NCBI RefSeq assembly: GCF_020253525.1
Contig: NZ_JADCBK010000113.1
Coordinates: 1-39,300 of the forward strand
Source of the DNA: Aquidulcibacter sp.
GTDB taxonomy: Bacteria > Pseudomonadota > Alphaproteobacteria > Caulobacterales > Aquidulcibacteraceae
Direction: 5' to 3'
DNA length: 39,300 nt
Within the stretch, counting starts at the first letter, position 1, and each line of letters opens with the position of its first letter. The position numbers were made by a program, and so were the translations under genes. Positions 9,280 to 17,697 of this stretch are shown here, piece after piece. The notes under the pieces were generated by a model, which was not told the DNA's origin, did not search any database, and saw only the letters and a program-made list of their open reading frames with translations.

Positions 9280-11263
9280 CCGATCCGCCACCCGATCCGC
9301 CACCCGATGTTCCCGTGTTCTCGCCGGTTCCTGTTGTCGTTTGACCGGCAGGTTTCACCATGTTCAAGAATGCGCCGTTGTAAGTGAAGCCTGCAAAAAT
9401 AGAATTCATCGCGGCGATCTGTGCAGAGCGTTGTTCCGGCGTCATATTGGGGTCGAGCTGCAACGCCAGAATCGACTGGTTGTAGTTTTGCTGCATGGTA
9501 CGGAAGAAATTGCGGTCGCCTTCGTCTTTCGTTGCGGCGATTTGTCGCTCAAAGTTGGCAATGTTGCGCTGGTAGTTAAGCGTGTCTTTCTCAGAGTCTA
9601 GCCGCCAGCCTTCCCGCGTCATGTCGCCTTGGAATAGGCGTTGTGCTGCGCCTTCGCTTTTCTGGAATTCACGTTGCAAGGCGTTCTCTCTCTCTGCCGA
9701 CGACAGACTTTTATCCTGCATGATCTGTTGGATTCTGGCTTGAAACTCTCGCGCATCTACATCCGCTGTTCGATTCAAAGCGCCTTCGCTTTGCTGGAAT
9801 GCCCGTTGTAAAGCATTCTCTTTCTCCGCCGACGTTCGATTCAAAGCGCCTTCGCTTTTCTGGAATGCACGTTGCAAGGCGCTCTCTCTCTCCGCCGACG
9901 ACAGACTTTTATCCTGCATGATCTGTTCGATTCTGGCTTTGTACTCAGTCAACGCAGCGTCTTTGAACGTGTTGGCGTCTTGCGTTGCGATCTCGCGAGA
10001 GGCGGAAAGCATGGCTTCCGTGCCGGCCTGTGCGGCCATTGAGGAGTTCAACGTGCCGCGCTCGTTGGCAATCTGTTTGGCGCGGGTCAGAGCTTGTTCG
10101 AGAAGCGGGTTGCCGGAACGCATCAAATTGGCGATACGGTTTTCCACCAGCATTTCCGGTGAAATTAGGCCAGATTGGGTGGCAATGGAAGTGCTGGGGC
10201 CGGGAGTATTGCTGCCGGGAGCGGCGCCTTTTGACACCTTGCCCTGCGCGTCCAGATAGCCCCACTGTTTCCCGCCTGCGGTGATCTTCCCATCTTGTCC
10301 GACGATTAGCTCGCTGCCGTCTTCGGCCAACTGATACCCGCCGCTTGCGCTTGTCAGGATGCGGCCTTGTTGATCGACCTGACGGGGAACACCAGATAAA
10401 CCAATGATGGTGCGACCGCGGAAGTCTTGCCCGGTGCCCATTTTCGGATCAGCTTGGCCTGCGGCTGGTCGAAGTCCTTGGCGAACCTGTCCGTTGGCTT
10501 GAACGTAGCCCCAAGGCTTTCCGCCGGCGGTGATTGTGCCGTCTTCACCTAAGTTCAACAGATTGCCTGTGCCGTCGCCCTGTGGGTTGCCCTGTGCGTC
10601 TAGGATTGCGCCATCGGCGCGAACCTGACGGAGTTGGCCGGATGCGCCTGTAATCGTTCGGCCACGGAAGTTTGTTGGCGCTGGGAGCGCGGGGGGGCCG
10701 GGTTGTGTGCCGACTGGTAGACCGGTGCTGGCGTTGATAGGGAGATTTGTGTTTGGATCTCTTTTTACGGGGGCTTCTATTGAGTTAGAAAGCCCGCCGC
10801 CTAATGCCGCATTTTCTGCCGTTCCGGGAACATACCGGAAACGCCCCATTTCTGACGTCCATTCTGGCGTCGTGCCTACGCCTCGAATGTTGACGTTGCC
10901 ATTAACGTCAAGATACGAATTGGGCGCAACACGGCGCGCACGTTCGGCCATATCGATACGGCCATCGGTCAGAACGTCCTTAAACTGCCACGGGCTACCG
11001 ACTGGTTCAGCCTCATTGCGCTCGTACTGAAGGTTTGGGTTGTCATAGACGGGTGGCTTGTAGACCAAGCCATCGGAAGTAACTTGCGGGGCTTCCCATG
11101 CGCGCGATACAGTTTGCGTGCTGCTTGGTGTCGGAAGCTCGCCCACATTTTCGGGCGTGCCGCCTGGTCCGGTATCTAAAAGACTAGGCTTTTTTATCAC
11201 CGATCCGGCTGAAAGTTTTTCCATCGGCTCATCAGCCGTCATGTCCAAAATTGAGCGTGGCAT
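9254..11263 (-). CDS. Repeat-containing tail/virion protein, 669 aa
   Basis: The first 170 residues are Pro/Gly-rich linker-like sequence. A duplicated beta-type module follows (each about 70 aa, opening FRGRTI and ending W-G-Y, near residues 198-265 and 281-350). Then comes a long coiled-coil region (about 380-600) with near-identical repeated blocks containing QIMQDKSLSSAER and FQKSEGA, and a Gly/Ser tail (GGGSGGGSGG). It looks like a structural protein, perhaps an ejection protein or fibre, but no family was recognised. It starts four bases after the previous stop, and its 3' end holds the alternative starts of the GNAT gene. Confidence 0.75.
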   Translation of the reverse strand: MPRSILDMTADEPMEKLSAGSVIKKPSLLDTGPGGTPENVGELPTPSSTQTVSRAWEAPQVTSDGLVYKPPVYDNPNLQYERNEAEPVGSPWQFKDVLTDGRIDMAERARRVAPNSYLDVNGNVNIRGVGTTPEWTSEMGRFRYVPGTAENAALGGGLSNSIEAPVKRDPNTNLPINASTGLPVGTQPGPPALPAPTNFRGRTITGASGQLRQVRADGAILDAQGNPQGDGTGNLLNLGEDGTITAGGKPWGYVQANGQVRQGLRPAAGQADPKMGTGQDFRGRTIIGLSGVPRQVDQQGRILTSASGGYQLAEDGSELIVGQDGKITAGGKQWGYLDAQGKVSKGAAPGSNTPGPSTSIATQSGLISPEMLVENRIANLMRSGNPLLEQALTRAKQIANERGTLNSSMAAQAGTEAMLSASREIATQDANTFKDAALTEYKARIEQIMQDKSLSSAERESALQRAFQKSEGALNRTSAEKENALQRAFQQSEGALNRTADVDAREFQARIQQIMQDKSLSSAERENALQREFQKSEGAAQRLFQGDMTREGWRLDSEKDTLNYQRNIANFERQIAATKDEGDRNFFRTMQQNYNQSILALQLDPNMTPEQRSAQIAAMNSIFAGFTYNGAFLNMVKPAGQTTTGTGENTGTSGGGSGGGSGGTDSDKK
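9649..9940 (-). repeat. Internal duplicated coiled-coil blocks
   Basis: A block of about 94 bp at about 9649-9742 is repeated almost exactly at about 9847-9940, differing at only a handful of bases. A shorter, more diverged third copy lies between them at about 9780-9845. The repeats encode the SSAERESALQRAFQKSEGA-type segments of the 669-aa protein. The high DNA identity suggests recent duplication or gene conversion. Confidence 0.8.
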
Positions 11264-11266
11264 GAT

Positions 11267-11698
11267 CTAGGCTCCTTTGAAAAGTTCGTCCGCAAGCGGT
11301 GGCGTCGACGGGATGAGCGCGGCTTCGGCTTCGGTGATCTTGCCGAGTTTGACCAGTTGGGCGAGGTAGAGGGGTAAAGACTCCGACTTGAGATCGATAC
11401 CCTCTCGAACACGGGATAACGCCAGTGACATCATCCCCTGGCAAATAGGGTGCGGGTCACAAGCGATTTCGGCTTGCTTTGGTTTTTCGCAAAGCCAGTC
11501 GAACCGACGGAGATATGCTGGAACTTCGATAACCCACGAACCCGCGTATGGCTTTTCGGCCTCGGTTAAATCGAGCTCGCCTGAATACGCCGCGTAGACG
11601 AAACCGCCCGTTGCGGTGATGTTTGAGAACTTCGATGTGTCATCGGGGTAGACAATTACGCCGTCCTGATACGTCTCAGCAAAGCGAATCTTTTTCAT
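11267..11698 (-). CDS. Putative tail fibre assembly-like protein, 143 aa
   Basis: The start overlaps the stop of the 311-aa gene by ATGA. The protein has a beta-rich N-terminal half (KIRFAETYQDGVIVYPDD) and a helical C-terminal half with an acidic/Ala-rich end (GKITEAEAALIPSTPP). Small proteins of this size and layout directly after a tail-surface protein are often tail fibre assembly chaperones, but no diagnostic motif is seen. Function stays tentative. Confidence 0.6.
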   Translation of the reverse strand: MKKIRFAETYQDGVIVYPDDTSKFSNITATGGFVYAAYSGELDLTEAEKPYAGSWVIEVPAYLRRFDWLCEKPKQAEIACDPHPICQGMMSLALSRVREGIDLKSESLPLYLAQLVKLGKITEAEAALIPSTPPLADELFKGA

Positions 11699-12630
11699 CG
11701 TGGCAGCCCCATCATGTCGGCGCAGCGGTAAATAAACGCATCAAATTCGGCGCGGTCAAAATCTCGCGGGATTGGTGTAATTGAGCCAGAAATAAGCCCA
11801 CCCGAAACGAGAGAAACCTGCGGGCCATTCGGTTGTGCCCCTAGCGCAAAGCCTGCGGTGGTAGACGATTCCATTAGCCCGGTAAGACCGCCTAGATTGG
11901 TCGCGCTAATTCCAATCGCCCTCCGATTCCCGCCGCGACAAATATTCAGCACAATTTCCCCGCCAGAGTGATACGCCGACGTTGTAACGTGCGAAGGATA
12001 AGCCGTTAAACTAAAAAGCGCGGTCGCGTCTGCCGTCATATAGAAAGACAACGCGCCATTAGCAAATAAAGATACATTTTGGAGTATGTTCGTTGCCATC
12101 CCGCCGAGAGTAAATGGCGTTTGTGCGCCGATTGCGCCCGTCGATTCTGTCAGCGTTTGCTGAACCATGTTTCCGTTATTCACTCCATAAACCTGAAAAT
12201 TGCCGTCGCTGCGCCTGTCCATAAAATACGGGCCAGACGCCGTAATCGTGCTTGTGCCGCGATGGGTGTATGACTTTGCCGTTATGGTCGTGAACCCAAA
12301 GTAGGTTGTTGTGCCGCCGTTAGTGCCAAAAACATATATGCGCGAATTGGCGTAATCCGGGAAAACCGCCAAAATCCCCGTGCAGGATGCGTTTAGCTCG
12401 GTGGGGGCGAGCGTCCAAACTAACGTGTTGGCAGAGTTGTATCGCAGCAACGAAAGTGTGGTTGCGTTGTACAAAAAATACGATCCGTCGTTATTCAGCA
12501 AATCGGGGAATGATGCAACCGGCGGGGCAGGTGACGCACACTTGACGGGCATCGGCTTTGGCCAATTTAATGGGCGAACACCGCCCGTCCACAATGACAG
12601 CGCGGCAAGGGCAGAAGATAGGATGCTCAT
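11695..12630 (-). CDS. Putative tail surface protein, beta-rich, 311 aa
   Basis: The N-terminal 18 residues are hydrophobic, then the chain is Thr/Ser/Gly/Asn-rich with repeated short strands of the kind seen in beta-propeller or beta-helix tail proteins (for example DGSYFLYNATTLSLLRYN, YANSRIYVFGTNGG). It ends in a short helical tail (RAEFDAFIYRCADMMGLPR). It is coupled to the previous gene by TAATG. Position among tail genes supports a host-contact or decoration role; the fold is inferred from composition only. Confidence 0.65.
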   Translation of the reverse strand: MSILSSALAALSLWTGGVRPLNWPKPMPVKCASPAPPVASFPDLLNNDGSYFLYNATTLSLLRYNSANTLVWTLAPTELNASCTGILAVFPDYANSRIYVFGTNGGTTTYFGFTTITAKSYTHRGTSTITASGPYFMDRRSDGNFQVYGVNNGNMVQQTLTESTGAIGAQTPFTLGGMATNILQNVSLFANGALSFYMTADATALFSLTAYPSHVTTSAYHSGGEIVLNICRGGNRRAIGISATNLGGLTGLMESSTTAGFALGAQPNGPQVSLVSGGLISGSITPIPRDFDRAEFDAFIYRCADMMGLPR

Positions 12631-13034
12631 TAGCCGTTACCCGCGACGAGTGACGCATGAACCGCGCCGGCGGCGATGGTCGTTTTCGCTGACGCCCAAA
12701 CCCCGTCAGCAGGCGCGAACGGGATGCCGTCGAGCAAGGCTGGCATATTCGATAACGCCGGAATGAATGCAGGTGCAACATACTCTGCGGGGGCAGCACC
12801 CGATACACCAGCACCAATCGCTACGGGCACTTCGCCAATCAGGAAGCTCGTACCACTGACACGCCGATAGATTTGCATGGTCTGTGCAACGCCGGACGTA
12901 TTCACGAAAGAGAGGCTGAACAATCTGCCGCCCAAGCCGCCGAATGTCGAGATGACTTTGGCGACTGTGGTATCAGCCGACGTGAACGATACCGACGTTC
13001 CGAACGGGTTTGTGAAAAACGGGCTAGATGCCAT
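12630..13034 (-). CDS. Small tail/virion protein, 134 aa
   Basis: Beta-rich, Ala/Gly/Ser/Thr-rich protein (SVSFTSADTTVAKVIST; SGVAQTMQIYRRVSGTSF). It starts inside the stop of the 106-aa gene (TAATG) and ends by TAATG at the 311-aa gene, so the three are translated as a block. Resembles small receptor-binding or tail-surface domains, but no family recognised. Confidence 0.65.
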   Translation of the reverse strand: MASSPFFTNPFGTSVSFTSADTTVAKVISTFGGLGGRLFSLSFVNTSGVAQTMQIYRRVSGTSFLIGEVPVAIGAGVSGAAPAEYVAPAFIPALSNMPALLDGIPFAPADGVWASAKTTIAAGAVHASLVAGNG

Positions 13035-13354
13035 TACATACCTCCATTGATGTCAGATGAGGCTTTCAGGAAGCCCCCAAAGTTTTCGGCTGGGCCAGAT
13101 GCGATCTTGGCAATCACCCATGCCGCATTAACGACTTCCGTACCAACCACGGAAGACGCCGGGGTTGCCGCCGCCAGTCCGTTGCTAAAGTTGTGCGTGC
13201 CTGTCCAGAGTTGGCCGGATGCCGCGCCCTTATCCAGCAAAGCGGCTTCGACTGCCGCAAACCCTGCATCCGTCGCCGCACCAAGCGCGTTTAAGTGAGA
13301 GGCAAAAATAACCTGCCCATCCAAGCGAGTTGTGTACGTAAATCCGTAGCTCAT
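13034..13354 (-). CDS. Small tail-associated protein, 106 aa
   Basis: The N-terminal segment (FTYTTRLDGQVIFASHLNA) resembles a short fibre-attachment or trimer-forming element, followed by an Ala-rich helix and a short beta region. Coupled to the 499-aa gene (ATGA) and to the 134-aa gene (TAATG). Probably part of the tail tip or fibre; assignment rests on position. Confidence 0.6.
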   Translation of the reverse strand: MSYGFTYTTRLDGQVIFASHLNALGAATDAGFAAVEAALLDKGAASGQLWTGTHNFSNGLAAATPASSVVGTEVVNAAWVIAKIASGPAENFGGFLKASSDINGGM

Positions 13355-14850
13355 TTTTGTCTTCCTATTAAGCTGTATTCGAGTATCACGTTGTTAAGTG
13401 TCCATGCCGCATCTGTTGCGCTGGTGTGCGATACCAACATTGAAACGCTTTGCCCGACGCCTTGAACATTCACTTCACACAAACCCGACATTCCACCGCC
13501 ATATATGGCAGACCCGTATTCAGACGCGCCATAAAGCGCCCCGCCCGCCATAGCCTGCTGGCTTGAATAGTTGGCAGGTTCGGTCGCGCCGTAGTTGAAG
13601 TCGATGCCAAAATTGAACGAAAACGCTGCCGGTGCATCAAGCTCTAAACGGGCTTTTCGCATGCGCTTCTTCTGTGAGATTCCATTCAGGTAGTTAAATG
13701 GAAGTCGCAAGGCCGATGTGTAGGCATTACCGACAAAGCTGGTGCCCGTATCCAGCTTGTAAACGAACCCATCTTCCGCGCCGGCAAAAATAACTTCGGT
13801 GCCGGTAGAATCAATAGCCGAAACACCGCAAGTAAACTGGTGGTCAAGAATCTGGCGCGTGTACTCAATCGCCTTACCGTTCTGCCCGTCAACCACCGTT
13901 GCCGTAATAACTGATTTGTTGTCGAAGTAGACGCGAACCTGCTGCTTGTTGCGGACAACCAACGAAAACAGCGCGCTCTTGCCGGGGAACAAGCGTTTGA
14001 TCTGCTTAGAAACTACCGCCGTCACAAAATCGCCAAAATTTTGTGTACTAGCGAGGCTAACCAGCCCGTTTTCTGACGCAATGAAGGCGTCACCAGCAAT
14101 CTCAGACTGCGAGCGAGCGATACCGCCGCCAGAGCTTGACAGCGTTTTGAGTTCCCAATTCAAATTCGATGATCCGTATAGCATCATCGTTTTGTTCTGG
14201 CCGTATACCACTAGGGTATCGCCGCGATAACTCAGTAGGCCTTTGATTGATTCACCAATGCCGATATCGGAAGCACCGGCTCGGAGTGTCCAAGTGTCAG
14301 GGGTGCCGATACCGGAGTTTTGCAGGCTTGCGCCGAACGTATAGAACAGATGATTCTTGTGCGTTGCAATGTGCTCTGGCTTATCTGGCACGGAACCAGT
14401 TGTAATGTCTTTCCAAGTTACGCCGTCCCACTCAAAACCTTTATGCACACCCGAAACGCCGTACATTTTTTTCTCGGAGAGTGCGCCGGTAAAGTTGTAG
14501 CTCGAGAATTCGTAAGTACCGTTTGCCGTCAGTCCGGTTTTTCTGGAAGTCCAGCCACCGGCATTTGAGTCGAACATGGCGCATGTAGCGCCGCCTACCG
14601 CATTGCGGAAGGCATGCACCTTATCGTTGTAGAACCAAATACCACGAACGGGCCCTTCGCCGGGAACCGCTAACACTGTCCCGCTTGATCTTCCATCGAA
14701 TGCCTGATACCCCTGCATCCGCTTGTAGCCGCCAGACAATCCGCTTTCAAAGTTCACACAGTAGACAAGTGAGCCTGTGGGTAAGGATAGCGGGGGCGAT
14801 TCTGTATTTAGCCCGCCCTGACAACTAAAGATGCTGGTTTGAATGGTCAT
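13351..14850 (-). CDS. Podovirus tail hub/nozzle-type protein (P22 gp10 / T7 gp12-like role), 499 aa
   Basis: Long beta-rich protein whose N-terminus contains a GGLNTESPPLSLPTGSLV-type segment and a GYKRMQGYQAFDGR loop. These are familiar from podovirus packaged-DNA stabilisation or tail-nozzle proteins. Many repeated Trp/Tyr/Gly strand motifs (GIWFYNDKVHAF; HLFYTFGASL) suggest a propeller-like body. It lies directly after the head-tail adaptor gene, the usual place for the tail-tube component. By role it would plug or extend the portal channel. The family call is from pattern and order, not from an alignment. Confidence 0.65.
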   Translation of the reverse strand: MTIQTSIFSCQGGLNTESPPLSLPTGSLVYCVNFESGLSGGYKRMQGYQAFDGRSSGTVLAVPGEGPVRGIWFYNDKVHAFRNAVGGATCAMFDSNAGGWTSRKTGLTANGTYEFSSYNFTGALSEKKMYGVSGVHKGFEWDGVTWKDITTGSVPDKPEHIATHKNHLFYTFGASLQNSGIGTPDTWTLRAGASDIGIGESIKGLLSYRGDTLVVYGQNKTMMLYGSSNLNWELKTLSSSGGGIARSQSEIAGDAFIASENGLVSLASTQNFGDFVTAVVSKQIKRLFPGKSALFSLVVRNKQQVRVYFDNKSVITATVVDGQNGKAIEYTRQILDHQFTCGVSAIDSTGTEVIFAGAEDGFVYKLDTGTSFVGNAYTSALRLPFNYLNGISQKKRMRKARLELDAPAAFSFNFGIDFNYGATEPANYSSQQAMAGGALYGASEYGSAIYGGGMSGLCEVNVQGVGQSVSMLVSHTSATDAAWTLNNVILEYSLIGRQK

Positions 14851-15518
14851 GCGAGCGCGGAAGGAACGATGCGAGTCTTAGGAAGGTATCGCTCGCGCAT
14901 ATTGGTGAACATCTGCGGATAGTGCGACTGATACCTCGCTATCACATCAGGCGCCTGGTCAAACAGCGCGTAGGACTCAAGCACCTTCCACACGATGATC
15001 ATATGCAAGTCTTCGTCTAGGCCGGTCGGCTCGTCGGCCGAATTTTCAAACACTTGCGGCGCTTTGATGTAAGGCAACGTTACGCTGTAAACCTTGTCCG
15101 GCAGAGTGTTGAATGTGATGAGGTTGTCATCCGACCAGGTTACGATGGTCGGGCGTGTGGCCGATGGTGTGCCAACCCCGTAGATCGATTCAAACTCTTC
15201 AAAGGTGTACCAGGTCAACGGGGATTCATCAGCCGCCGTTTCCCCTATCTTTTGCTTGCCTTTGAGATCCAGCCACCTACGGAAGTCCGTCACGTTGATG
15301 TCGCCCAACGTATATTCGTTGTCACCGATAACCGTGTTGAACACGGCTTTCTTCTTCATAAAAGACCAGTCGCGTGCGCGCTGAATATCGATCCACGCTT
15401 GGCGAGTCCAGTCGATGAAATGCTGATTCATGTTGACTTGAGACTCGACGGCAGAGGGGCCGGGGCCTTGCAGCCCCGCCTCAAACGATCCCCTCTGTGC
15501 TAATGCAAGGAAGTTCAT
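14847..15518 (-). CDS. Head-to-tail adaptor protein (P22 gp4 / T7 gp11-like), 223 aa
   Basis: The N-terminus has the pattern common to podovirus adaptors: an initial short helix, then a W-x(5)-W-x-DIQxxRxWSFMKK segment (residues about 37-55), a beta region with EYTLG, and a C-terminal helical bundle (DLHMIIVWKVLESYALFDQA). Adaptors of this type form a ring under the portal and connect it to the nozzle. Both ends overlap neighbours by ATGA. It follows capsid genes and precedes the hub, as expected. Confidence 0.75.
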   Translation of the reverse strand: MNFLALAQRGSFEAGLQGPGPSAVESQVNMNQHFIDWTRQAWIDIQRARDWSFMKKKAVFNTVIGDNEYTLGDINVTDFRRWLDLKGKQKIGETAADESPLTWYTFEEFESIYGVGTPSATRPTIVTWSDDNLITFNTLPDKVYSVTLPYIKAPQVFENSADEPTGLDEDLHMIIVWKVLESYALFDQAPDVIARYQSHYPQMFTNMRERYLPKTRIVPSALA

Positions 15519-15919
15519 TCCTGCGCCAGTTCCGCTTCACGCAGCTTCAGGTTTTCGCGTTCCTGTTTGGCAGCATCCGCCTGCTCTTGCAAGTACGGCT
15601 GGGCGTCTTCGACACTCAAACGCTCAAGGATTTGCGGACGATTGAATGCCACCTTCTGATTGATAATGTGTGTGCCACCGGTGCGCGGGTTGTAAACCGC
15701 TTTCGGGCGAAATTCAGGCTCCATCAGGTGAGAAATGGCGTCGTACTTCACGACAAGCTCTTTCTCACGCGGCGCCAGAAACTTCTCACCGTTTACTGCC
15801 CAATAGACCGGATCGGTTGCCGATGGATCGCTTGACCCTTGGAACATGATCTTGGCGTAAGGCTTATCGGTAGACGCAGCTTTTGCTACCTTTGTCTCTT
15901 TCTGCGCGCTGCCACTCAT
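15515..15919 (-). CDS. Conserved-looking virion-region protein of unknown function, 134 aa
   Basis: Has a mixed beta region (KIMFQGSSDPSATDPVYW) and a C-terminal charged coiled-coil helix (residues about 100-134, rich in E, Q, K and A). It lies between a 53-aa gene and the adaptor, coupled to both by ATGA overlaps. It may be a head-completion or scaffolding-like factor; no family recognised. Confidence 0.65.
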   Translation of the reverse strand: MSGSAQKETKVAKAASTDKPYAKIMFQGSSDPSATDPVYWAVNGEKFLAPREKELVVKYDAISHLMEPEFRPKAVYNPRTGGTHIINQKVAFNRPQILERLSVEDAQPYLQEQADAAKQERENLKLREAELAQE

Positions 15920-16077
15920 TCGTCGTCACCTTCAACGTCACCTTCAATCAATGCGTTCACGCTCAAGGCATACGCCTCGGCAACTTCGACTGACTGGTGG
16001 TGTTGCACGCTCTCACCATCTTCGTAGATGGTCGTCGTGGTAGCACCATTGACCGATACTCCAACTGGTTTTGACAT
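15916..16077 (-). CDS. Small acidic protein, 53 aa
   Basis: ATG at 16077 is preceded by a strong Shine-Dalgarno (GGAGGT, about 5 bases upstream). It encodes a 53-residue acidic protein (MSKPVGVSVNGATTTTIYED ... ends in GDDE) whose stop overlaps the next ATG (ATGA). It is the first gene after the terminator that follows the capsid block. No known family; a short head or tail joining peptide is possible. Confidence 0.75.
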   Translation of the reverse strand: MSKPVGVSVNGATTTTIYEDGESVQHHQSVEVAEAYALSVNALIEGDVEGDDE

Positions 16078-16091
16078 TTTGGACCTCCAAT

Positions 16092-16115
16092 AAAAAACCC
16101 CCTCCGAAGAGGGGG
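16092..16115 (-). terminator. Intrinsic terminator after the capsid block
   Basis: For leftward transcription: CCCCCTC-TTCG-GAGGGGG (7-bp GC stem closed by a very stable C-UUCG-G loop; stem arms 16098-16104 and 16109-16115) followed by TTTTTTA. It lies 28 bases after the stop of the 175-aa gene and just before the Shine-Dalgarno of the 53-aa gene. It probably lowers transcription of tail genes relative to capsid genes, as the T7 terminator after gene 10 does. Confidence 0.9.
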
Positions 16116-16142
16116 CTGTTGTCCATCAAACTACGATGGGAA

Positions 16143-16670
16143 TTACCAAGCGACTGCTGGAACCATACCGTTGTAGTCACGATACGTCACCGTCAGACCG
16201 GCCGCATCCAACGCCGTTGTACCTGGCGTGAATGTGGTTGCACTGTTAGTGACGATCTTGATACCGCCAATCGCCACAAACGCATAGTCGTCCGGATCTG
16301 GAATTTCACCAGTACCGAAATTTGCGCCAGCGCCTTGGAACGGCTGATTGAGGTACGTTCCTTGAATGACGTTCACGGTACCAGACGATGTGCTTAGAAC
16401 CACTGTGTAATACACTGTGGTTGACACTGGCTGGACGTAGAACCCCTGTTGGTACGTCGTCTTTTGCTGCAACGTCGTATTGACCGCGAGGGCAACCGCC
16501 GCAAGTGCTGCGCGGGTGTAGATTTGCCCGTCGAGGCTGAACACGACCGCGTTGGTGGTCCTGATTGTTGCTGCGGCCGCGGCGTTGATTGCCAAAACCG
16601 GAAGAGTAAGAACCCGGTTCCCCAAGGCTTGTCGCAGTTGTGTTGATGTGAATTCGTTAAGAATAGACAT
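16143..16670 (-). CDS. Capsid-associated protein, possibly decoration/head fibre, 175 aa
   Basis: Start has a clear GGAG 7 bases upstream. The N-terminal third is helical and Ala-rich (residues 14-60), then a Thr/Ser/Val-rich beta region (TTVYYTVVLSTSSGTVNVI), Gly/Pro loops and a final strand. It directly follows the major capsid gene and precedes a strong terminator, so it would be made in high amounts with the capsid. A head decoration or stabilising role is inferred from position. Confidence 0.65.
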   Translation of the reverse strand: MSILNEFTSTQLRQALGNRVLTLPVLAINAAAAATIRTTNAVVFSLDGQIYTRAALAAVALAVNTTLQQKTTYQQGFYVQPVSTTVYYTVVLSTSSGTVNVIQGTYLNQPFQGAGANFGTGEIPDPDDYAFVAIGGIKIVTNSATTFTPGTTALDAAGLTVTYRDYNGMVPAVAW

Positions 16671-16682
16671 GTTGGGCTCCGA

Positions 16683-17678
16683 TTAAAGTGCAGTTGCACA
16701 GGTTTCGATACGATAAATCCACGCTTCATTCAAGCGCAGAGCCGTGAACCAGCCCTTCCAGCCGACCGAGCCGAATTGACCGAGCGGGTTGCCCGAGTCC
16801 AGCTTGTTTGGCAGGAGAACTTTGAGCGCAGCACCAGACAGCATGCCGTCTTTACCGCGGACGGTAACGTGGCCATAAGCCTCTTCGCCGACGATCACGA
16901 TTGGGTAGACGTCGGTGTTTGCACCGGTCTGCTTCATACCGTTGATGGTGCCGGAACCAGCGGCGTAGAATGCCTCGAAGTGCGGACAGGTCACAAAACG
17001 AACGTGACCGCGTGCACCGAACTCTTCGGGATGCACCAAGTCCGAATAGTCCTTTGCATCAAGGAAGCCGGCCAACGCCTGAATGTCACGCTTCATGTCG
17101 GTATGACAGAAGGCGATGTAGCTCGGGCGCACGTTGACCGTGTTGAACGAGTCATCGGTGGCGACTTTCTTGCTGATCTTCTTGGCGCGGTTGCTTTCCA
17201 AGACACGAACAGCAGCATCCATCGCGTTGACAGTGATGGTCGTGTTGGTCGTGTTGCGAGCCGAACCGTTGGAATAACCGACGGCTGTACCAGCACGCAA
17301 GACGTTCCAAAGGACGTTTTCGCGGGTTTCAACGATCTGATCGCCGCACGCTTCTGAGGCTTCCTTCACCGTTTCTTCTGGCGAAAGATCAAAGTCACGA
17401 TTGGTAAAGCGAACCAGGTCGCCGTACTCAGATACCGTCGCCGCGACGTTCGTTTTGGTCAGCGTGCGGCTGCTTGGAACCAACCCTTCGGTCAGGGTTG
17501 TAGCGACGGGGAACGGGTTGACACGGCGGAAGGTGATGTTGTCGGTCGAGTTGCTTGGGAGCATACGTGCCGAACCGAACATCGACAAACACTCGAACGG
17601 CATTGCACGCTTGAGGGCTTTCGCCTCTGCGTAGGTGTTGAGCCGTGCTTGGCTCTGTAAATACGTATTGAAACTCAT
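16683..17678 (-). CDS. Major capsid protein, N4-gp56-like family
   Basis: 331 aa, with AGGAGA 6-7 bases before the ATG. Segments typical of this capsid family are present: an early FRRVNPFPVATTLTEG strand, KTNVAATVSEYGDLVRFTNR (about 75-95), the helix with QIVETRENVLWNVLRAG, FCHTDMKRDIQALAGF, and a late GFDP-like GWKG/TALRLNEAWIYRIET strand. It forms the icosahedral shell. It lies after scaffold and portal and before an adaptor, the normal order. The family name is from recall of the sequence pattern; the capsid role is strongly supported by context. Confidence 0.87.
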   Translation of the reverse strand: MSFNTYLQSQARLNTYAEAKALKRAMPFECLSMFGSARMLPSNSTDNITFRRVNPFPVATTLTEGLVPSSRTLTKTNVAATVSEYGDLVRFTNRDFDLSPEETVKEASEACGDQIVETRENVLWNVLRAGTAVGYSNGSARNTTNTTITVNAMDAAVRVLESNRAKKISKKVATDDSFNTVNVRPSYIAFCHTDMKRDIQALAGFLDAKDYSDLVHPEEFGARGHVRFVTCPHFEAFYAAGSGTINGMKQTGANTDVYPIVIVGEEAYGHVTVRGKDGMLSGAALKVLLPNKLDSGNPLGQFGSVGWKGWFTALRLNEAWIYRIETCATAL

Positions 17679-17697
17679 GGTGTTCTCCTAAAAGACT

